64,000 bases of DNA, taken from contig CAXKWD010000005.1 of NCBI GenBank assembly GCA_964059195.1, positions 141,137,686 through 141,201,685 on the forward strand, in the 5' to 3' direction. Below the pieces are notes generated by a model. It saw nothing but the letters and a program-made list of their open reading frames with translations, did no database searches and was not told the origin of the DNA. Every line of letters begins with the position of its first letter. The stretch's first letter is position 1. The translations under genes were made by a program, and so were the position numbers. Positions 58,561 through 64,000 of the stretch are shown here, one piece after another. Origin of the DNA: Ectobius pallidus (lineage: Eukaryota; Arthropoda; Insecta; Blattodea; Ectobiidae).

Positions 58561-59679
58561 AAAGACCGACCTAGCAAGAATAATCCTGGCCTTAGTGGCA
58601 ATACATTTTAATTCCAGTGTAAGCATGGTAACTTGTGTGGGTTACCCAACAATGGATTAAGAGAATAGAATTCCTTCCCCTTCATGACCTGAGAAATCTC
58701 AGCGGGAAAGCTGCTGTCGTCTCTTAATTGACGTATGAGGCATGATGACATCATCAGAAGCGCGGATGAATACATTTATTGGAGCGGAAAAGATCTCATC
58801 AAGCTCAAACAAGAAACTTTACTCAATTCTAACGTGTCGAATAAAGATTAATATCGTTCAAAGACAAGCCCATCTTTTGCATTAACAACGTCTTTCATGG
58901 AGTCCATTACTCCTACTAGTTTCTGCGACCCATGCAACTCTTGGAGTAATAGAACTTCAGAGGTCTTAATTAAGAAATATAGTAGATGATAACCAGGCTT
59001 TAAAACTTAGTGCCCGAACCCACAGAGGGAGATGATTCCGGTTACCAACAACCTGAGTATAGGGGGTGGGGGTGATTGCGTATGCTGATAAGACAGTCAT
59101 TGATAGTAGCACTGAGAAGTCAATGCGCTGGTAGTACGGTGCCTCTCAAATTGGTCAACAGTGTTCCTTGTCATCATGCGTGTTTATAAATGTATAATAC
59201 GTGTTCGGAATACCCAAAGTAAAGTGTTCTAAAACGCAAACATATATTGAAACATTTGGGAGGGACTATTACACTAAAACAGGAGAACGTATCGTTTTGC
59301 ATGCTTGTAATGTGAGTTTAGAGAATGAGAAGTTATTTTGTGGTCTTCCTATACATGTAATCCGATTTGTTTACTATCACGTCAACTAGTATATAGTAGC
59401 TAGCGCATACGCCGAGCAAAGTCTGTACAGTACAGTTGCTGTTAACATATTCGATCGGGCACTAAGTTTTAAAGCCTGATGATAACCCAGCTAACCACCT
59501 TAGTTTCTACTAAGATATGAAAAAATGATGTTGGACACATTATATAACCCTACAACACATTTTATGCAACAACAAAATTATTTATGATAAAAATTCCTCA
59601 AGTGTAACTTGATTCGATTGAGTGTGGAGTTAAGAAGCAAAGCGAAGCGAATATCTATCTATGAGGGTTGGAAGTTTAA

Positions 59680-59918
59680 TGCCGGTTGTCGACCAAGAGC
59701 TAAGCTAAGTTAGTTTAGCTTAGCTCCCATACAGTGGGGGATTTCATATATAGTTGTGCCGGATTTCATATGTAGTTTTGTCGCCACAACTACATACAGT
59801 GAGGGATTTCATATATAGTTGTGCCGGATTTCTTGTCGGCACAACTACATATGAAATCCCGCACTGTATGTGAGCTAAGCTAAGATGAGTTAGCTTAGCT
59901 CTTGGTCGACAACCGGCA
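59680..59918. mobile_element. 239-bp MITE, TSD TAA
   Basis: Perfect 29-bp TIR starting TGCCGGTTGTCGACCAAGAG, flanked by TAA on both sides. The interior is built of inverted and direct repeats of CATATATAGTTGTGCCGGAT and AGCTAAGCTAA, so the whole element folds as a branched hairpin. The TAA duplication and TGCC start suggest a PIF/Harbinger-like MITE. Confidence 0.88.
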
Positions 59919-59929
59919 TAATAGTGGCA

Positions 59930-60735
59930 ACAAGTCTGTAAAATCAAGGTGAAATTATTACGGTAAGTTCAAATCGCTTTTGTTGGATGTTAGTTGGATA
60001 TCCAGCACGAATGCCTTCATAATAACCAGAAGAAATTGAGCTAATTATATGAACCGGTCTCAAATGAATTTTGGATCTAACAGAAAGCCAATGATTAAAA
60101 ATAATTCAATACCTTAAAATTCTTCTTGATCCACAATAATATGCCATAACATAATCAACTGTTTCAAGATTGGTTTTAAAAAAATTACTCAATATGATGA
60201 AAGAATGAATGTAACACATGATTGAACCTCCGCCGGAAAGAAGTGAAAAACAAGTGACAGGCTTTGACCCATCTTGCTCCTTTTCGAAATGGAATTATTC
60301 TGTCGCAGCGGTCGGATGGTAGGCCTAGTCCTTCCAGGGATGTAGGGCCATGGAGTTTAGTTTAGTATTATGAGCATGCACACTTTGTACACTACCGTAA
60401 AAAGACTTCAAAATCTTTGTATCGGAAGGTGTAGGGCAGGCAAATTTAAACTATGCCCGCTGGGAAACTTTTCCCCATTTTTGGGATGTCAAACTATTTT
60501 GCGACCCCGCCTTGGCCAGATTTGAAAACACTAACTTTGTTTCATGAGCCAAGAAGAGAAGATATTCCTCATCGTCTTCTTTTCATGATTCAATATAAAA
60601 AAAAAGTTCTTGTTGCTACTAGTTCCTGACTACCGCACCGAATGAAGATGTCCGGATGTCGCATCGGCACGTCCGGCCACAGATGCATTCTTGAACCGCC
60701 GCTAATTTAAGGTTCCCCACAGTAATGCGGGATGG
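59930..60735. other. no gene recognised
   Basis: AT-rich at first, GC-richer toward 60640-60730 (CCGGATGTCGCATCGGCACG). No feature supported. Confidence 0.4.
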
Positions 60736-60738
60736 CAA

Positions 60739-60779
60739 GCCCTTCCTTCCTTCCTTCCTTCCTTCCTTCCTTCCTTCCT
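60739..60779. repeat. (CCTT)n microsatellite
   Basis: About ten tetranucleotide units, pure. Confidence 0.97.
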
Positions 60780-60829
60780 CTGAACAAAATTTTTACTTTC
60801 TCTATCTGTGCTATAGGTACTAAAATTCA

Positions 60830-61110
60830 ACTTCGAGTTTCCAGCACAAATACATGTTTTGAAATTTCCTTTAAAGCATAGCCTAGCTGAAGGAAAAATC
60901 GTAAAACATCAGAATCTCCTAATTGGGTTAGATACCTTCAAGGAATGTCACACGAAGAATGTCGGCGACTTTCTCTTACTAATATTAACACTTTATAAGT
61001 TATATATTTCATTCTTCGCAATTTTATCGAGTTAAAACTCTCATTTGAAGCTTTCATTCGAAAAAATTCTCGGAAAGGTAGTTGAAAGCCTCCCATCGTT
61101 TGCACAAGCT
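60830..61110 (-). repeat. unclassified dispersed repeat, partner of 57780-58170
   Basis: Aligns in reverse complement with the right part of the 57480-58170 repeat. No open frame or TIR identified. Confidence 0.6.
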
Positions 61111-61589
61111 CAGGCTTCCCGCTTCAGAGCTAATTTTTAAGAGTCTAGACGCAATGCTTGAAAAATTAAAGATTTCTTTAAGTTTTTTTTTTTTAAAGTA
61201 GTACTAATATCTAGATCATTTTGATACTGAGCTGCAATGCGATAAAATTATTCTTTGAAAAACAAAACAAATTTAAGTTCTACATGACAACACAACTCAA
61301 CTAAAAAATAATATTTAATGTCAGATAGAATTGACTACAATGATGTAATTCAAATTTGTTTAAATTTATTTTATTAACTGAAACACTTTCTTTAATTTTA
61401 GTTTTCATTTGCAATGTAGTAGATAGATTTAAGTGCAGAAAATGTCTCACACACGTCTTTTGTTTAATTCTCATAGCCAATTACAAAGGGAAGAGTATGG
61501 GATGTATATACAATGCACGTTATGGGTACCAGAAGTATGATAATGAAGGAAACAGACACCCATAAATATGAATATGCGACTGCATCGTG

Positions 61590-62189
61590 CCACTCTAATG
61601 AATTACAGGACTTTCATCGTTGTTTCCAGCAATGGCAGGAGCGGTGGAACAAGTGTGTGTGTGTTCTGATGGAGCCTATTTTGAAGGCGATTAATGCCTG
61701 GTTTCTATAAACTCGCGAAATACCTATGGGTAAATTATCCAATGGACAGAATTTACACAAGAATAACACCATGCAAACACAAATAATTTAAAGGTAGCAA
61801 TCACATACACTTGTTGCGAGTTTCTAGATAAATGTCCTCTGGGTAAATATGAAAATGACAGAAAAAATGTTCCTACAAACTCGGACTAGATCTTTCCAAG
61901 GGTGAATTGTCGGGTTAATTTATCCTTTCTTGGATGGCTGGATAAAATTTAACCCCTTTATAGGATCAATAATGATTCAAACAATGAGAATCAAAGCCTT
62001 CTGAATTAAATTAACTGTAAACTCCAAGGCCTTGCTCATTATATCATTGTAGGCGATTCTGGAACTAATTTACCCATGGATAATTTACCCGTAGGTATTT
62101 CACGAGTTTATAGAAACCGGGCATGTCTACCTATATTGTGGTAATAAATAATTACAACGAAATTCAGGGAACTTTTTGATTGACCCTCG
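61590..62189 (+). pseudogene. Tc1/mariner transposase C-terminus split by a MITE
   Basis: SNELQDFHRCFQQWQERWNK-C-V-C is followed, across a GT-repeat frameshift, by SDGAYFEGD at 61665-61692, a well-known end of mariner-type transposases. A 429-bp MITE (61695-62123) interrupts it. Beyond the MITE come a short 3' part and the terminal repeat ending TTTTTGATTGACCCTCG before TA at 62190-62191 (inverse CGAGGGTCAATCAAAAA). No 5' part was found. Confidence 0.8.
61695..62123 (-). mobile_element. PIF/Harbinger-like MITE, copy 2
   Basis: Inverted copy of 50660-51085 with the same ~50-bp TIR (TGCCTGGTTTCTATAAACTC at the left) and the same interior blocks (AACTCCAAGGCCTTGCTCAT, GATGGCTGGATAAAATTTAA). Inserted in the mariner relic. 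A clean 3-bp duplication is not visible here (TAA left, TGT right), so one edge has probably mutated. Confidence 0.88.
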
Positions 62190-62523
62190 TACGTAACAAA
62201 CATAATTTTAAAAAATAATTTAGACGTCATTGGCACCGTGTGTTTTAATATAACTGCAAGATTTTATAAAGGCTGACAACTCTCATCAAAATCGAGCCAT
62301 AAATAACGGTTCTCTACAGTACTATAATATAGAAACCTACTAATATACAATTCAATGTGAATATGAGATGCGCTATGCCAGCAGTGTTTAATTAATAAAC
62401 ATAAGGCGAATGCATTTAGTTGTCTGAACTGTAACTTTCTCATATTAACTCCTGTCATGTAAACAGGAGGGAGCGCATTTCATAACGCATAACGCATTGC
62501 TTTTGTTTCCTTTCTCGGCTCTT

Positions 62524-62537
62524 GTTGCCATGGCAAC
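62524..62537. promoter_or_regulatory. perfect RFX X-box palindrome
   Basis: GTTGCCATGGCAAC is the full symmetrical X-box bound by RFX factors, which drive ciliary genes in insects and nematodes. It lies in a locally GC/CpG-richer stretch (AACGGAAGCTCGCGACGCTC follows), 139 bp before a strong splice acceptor. Binding is inferred from the motif only. Confidence 0.55.
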
Positions 62538-62675
62538 AAAACAAAACAAAGTGTAACGGAAGCTCGCGACGCTCTTTTGTTCCTAAGATGTACACAAATA
62601 CATTGAGCTTCATCATAAAGAGTAAAGTAGCTTTCTTCTTTGTTTATTCGTATTTTAACTTCTCTTGCCTTGCAG

Positions 62676-62892
62676 AATGCTAGACTGTCGAGATCAGGAA
62701 TGGAAAGTCCATTCTAACAAAGTTACTCCGGCTAAAGCTGAAAAGTACCTTCTGCAAGATACTTCAGAGATTAGGCCTATTCTTGTTCTGACGTATTCAT
62801 CCTACATCCGTTCCTATGAAGATTTTTCATATGTTGATGGATCACATGACCCAGTTATAGAAACTACAAATCTCTCTAACCGAGCAAGATAG
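62676..62892 (+). CDS. putative exon of unrecognised gene downstream of X-box
   Basis: A long pyrimidine tract (TTTTAACTTCTCTTGCCTTG, AG ending at 62675) precedes an ATG at 62677 and 71 open codons: MLDCRDQEWKVHSNKVTPAK, then AEKYLLQDTSEIRPILVLTY, SSYIRSYEDFSYVDGSHDP and VIETTNLSN. The composition is protein-like (mixed charged and hydrophobic), but I recognise no family. A donor could lie inside the frame; the last codons run into a SINE at 62878, so the true end is unknown. It could also be chance. Confidence 0.3.
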
Positions 62893-63030
62893 CTCAGGCT
62901 CTAGCACCGAGCCTCGGACTCGTGAGACCTCGGGTTCAAACCTCGTGGACGGCCAATTTAACCTGGGTTTTTTTCTTGGATTCTCCAGTTGCAAAAGCAA
63001 ATGCTAGATTGGATATTTAATTACCATGAT
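62878..63030 (+). mobile_element. tRNA-derived SINE, family G
   Basis: GATAGCTCAGGCTCTAGCAC (box A-like), then a clean box B in CGGGTTCAAACCTCG (62932-62946), then a T-rich body. No second copy noticed in the window. The stretch 63040-63490 after it is AT-rich and empty. Confidence 0.6.
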
Positions 63031-63496
63031 TCATTGTCACTATTTTACCCAATTTCTATAATCTTACAAACTCTTATATACTAGTGTCTTAATAAATGTC
63101 ATTGTAGGATCGTTGCACAATATAGCCTACTATTGTCTATCCATGAGTAATTTATATATTTATACATTTATTTCATTAGTTATTTTCCTATTTCAATACC
63201 TAGCCTTCACTGCATTTGAATCTCAAATAATTCTAATGTGAAGTGAACCAGCACATATTCCATTGTAATTAAACAGGTTAATATAAATTTACTGCACTAA
63301 ATACTGTATTTTCACTGCGCTAGGAATCGATTCTCACCTAGGCGAGGACTCGGTTCTAAATACTAGATAATTTAGATAATGCTGATATATTAGCATACAG
63401 TTACAGCTATTTATTGTAAACCGCAATTTGTAGTTCATGGGGGTCTAATTTTATTTATTAGCTTTTTGGTATCTTGTTTTACGTTTTGACGATAAA

Positions 63497-63604
<108 letters not shown>

Positions 63605-63714
63605 TGCTGTTACTGTTGAAATAGTATTTGCTTTATTATATGTTTATTCTTGTTTCCACTACAACTCTTGTAATTTCTCATATTATTGTAATTATTCCTT
63701 TTTAAAATCCGCTG

Positions 63715-63960
63715 TGTTTATACTCCTTTGATCAACGAGACCATATCAACAGTTCAGGATCTGTGTCTATACAGTAGGTCATGCAATTATTGATTGTAAA
63801 GAGTTTCTATTGTTGGTGTATTTTATGTCAGTAAATTTCAACTTATATTAATTTCTATGAATGTGATACAGGATTAAATAGTGAGAATGAGTCATGGTAA
63901 GTAATTATCCAATTCGGGATTTGCTTTTACGATTGAGGAAACCATGTATAATTGGCCGGC
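63715..63960 (+). mobile_element. repeat copy, partner of 44040-44415
   Basis: TTCAGGATCTGTGTCTATAC, TTCTATTGTTG, CAGTAAATTTCAACTTATAT and TATCCAATTCGGGATTTGC follow the order seen at 44040-44270. It runs to the window edge, so its tRNA-like segment, if present, is cut off. Confidence 0.65.
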
Positions 63961-64000
63961 CAAGGGATATATAATGAGCATCTTCATCAAATATATCCAT

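Overview
This window looks like a piece of a large, AT-rich, repeat-rich insect nuclear genome. The signs are spliced GT-AG exons of an insect-type receptor gene, many microsatellites, tRNA-derived SINEs, non-LTR retrotransposon tails, and numerous Tc1/mariner, hAT and PIF/Harbinger-like DNA transposon relics with readable target-site duplications (TSDs). The general repeat style suggests a cockroach or termite (Blattodea), but this is an impression and not demonstrated here. No rRNA gene, functional tRNA gene, CRISPR array, operon or prokaryotic feature was seen.

The only confidently identified host gene lies in the first 8 kb on the + strand. It is the 3' part of a Methuselah-like (class B) seven-transmembrane receptor: exons 1701-2024 (TM1-TM3), 5497-5844 (TM4-TM6) and 7397-7596 (TM7, C-tail, stop). 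All three introns that can be phased are phase 1, and the ectodomain exons lie upstream of the window. The introns carry a Harbinger-like element with a LINE inside it, two SINEs and a 660-bp mariner-type foldback element ending about 70 bp before the last splice acceptor.

From 8 to 62 kb the window is essentially non-genic, with layered mobile elements. 8-24 kb: an inverted second copy of the Harbinger-like element inside a duplicated segment, GGAC-microsatellite repeats, SINEs, a mariner-derived hairpin (16597-17141), non-LTR relics and a LINE tail. 24-37 kb: a hAT end, two related hAT-type elements with perfect 8-bp TSDs, SINEs, a LINE 3' end and a 1452-bp element with TCA TSDs and 48-bp terminal inverted repeats (TIRs). 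38-46 kb: a degenerate 70-bp minisatellite, a small MITE (miniature inverted-repeat transposable element), a second full copy of the GGAC repeat, a dead DD41D mariner and a hAT MITE. 47-56 kb: several foldback elements, a tandem duplication of which one copy received a head-to-head SINE dimer, a SINE nested in an RTE tail, and a mariner relic. 56-62 kb: a pogo-like element, MITEs, and a mariner C-terminus interrupted by a MITE.

At 62.5 kb there is a perfect RFX X-box palindrome followed by a strong splice acceptor and a short open exon. This is the best candidate for an unrecognised host gene start, but it has no homology support from reading alone. Beyond the receptor, the window is mainly a record of transposition: nested insertions, paralogous empty sites and inverted duplications.
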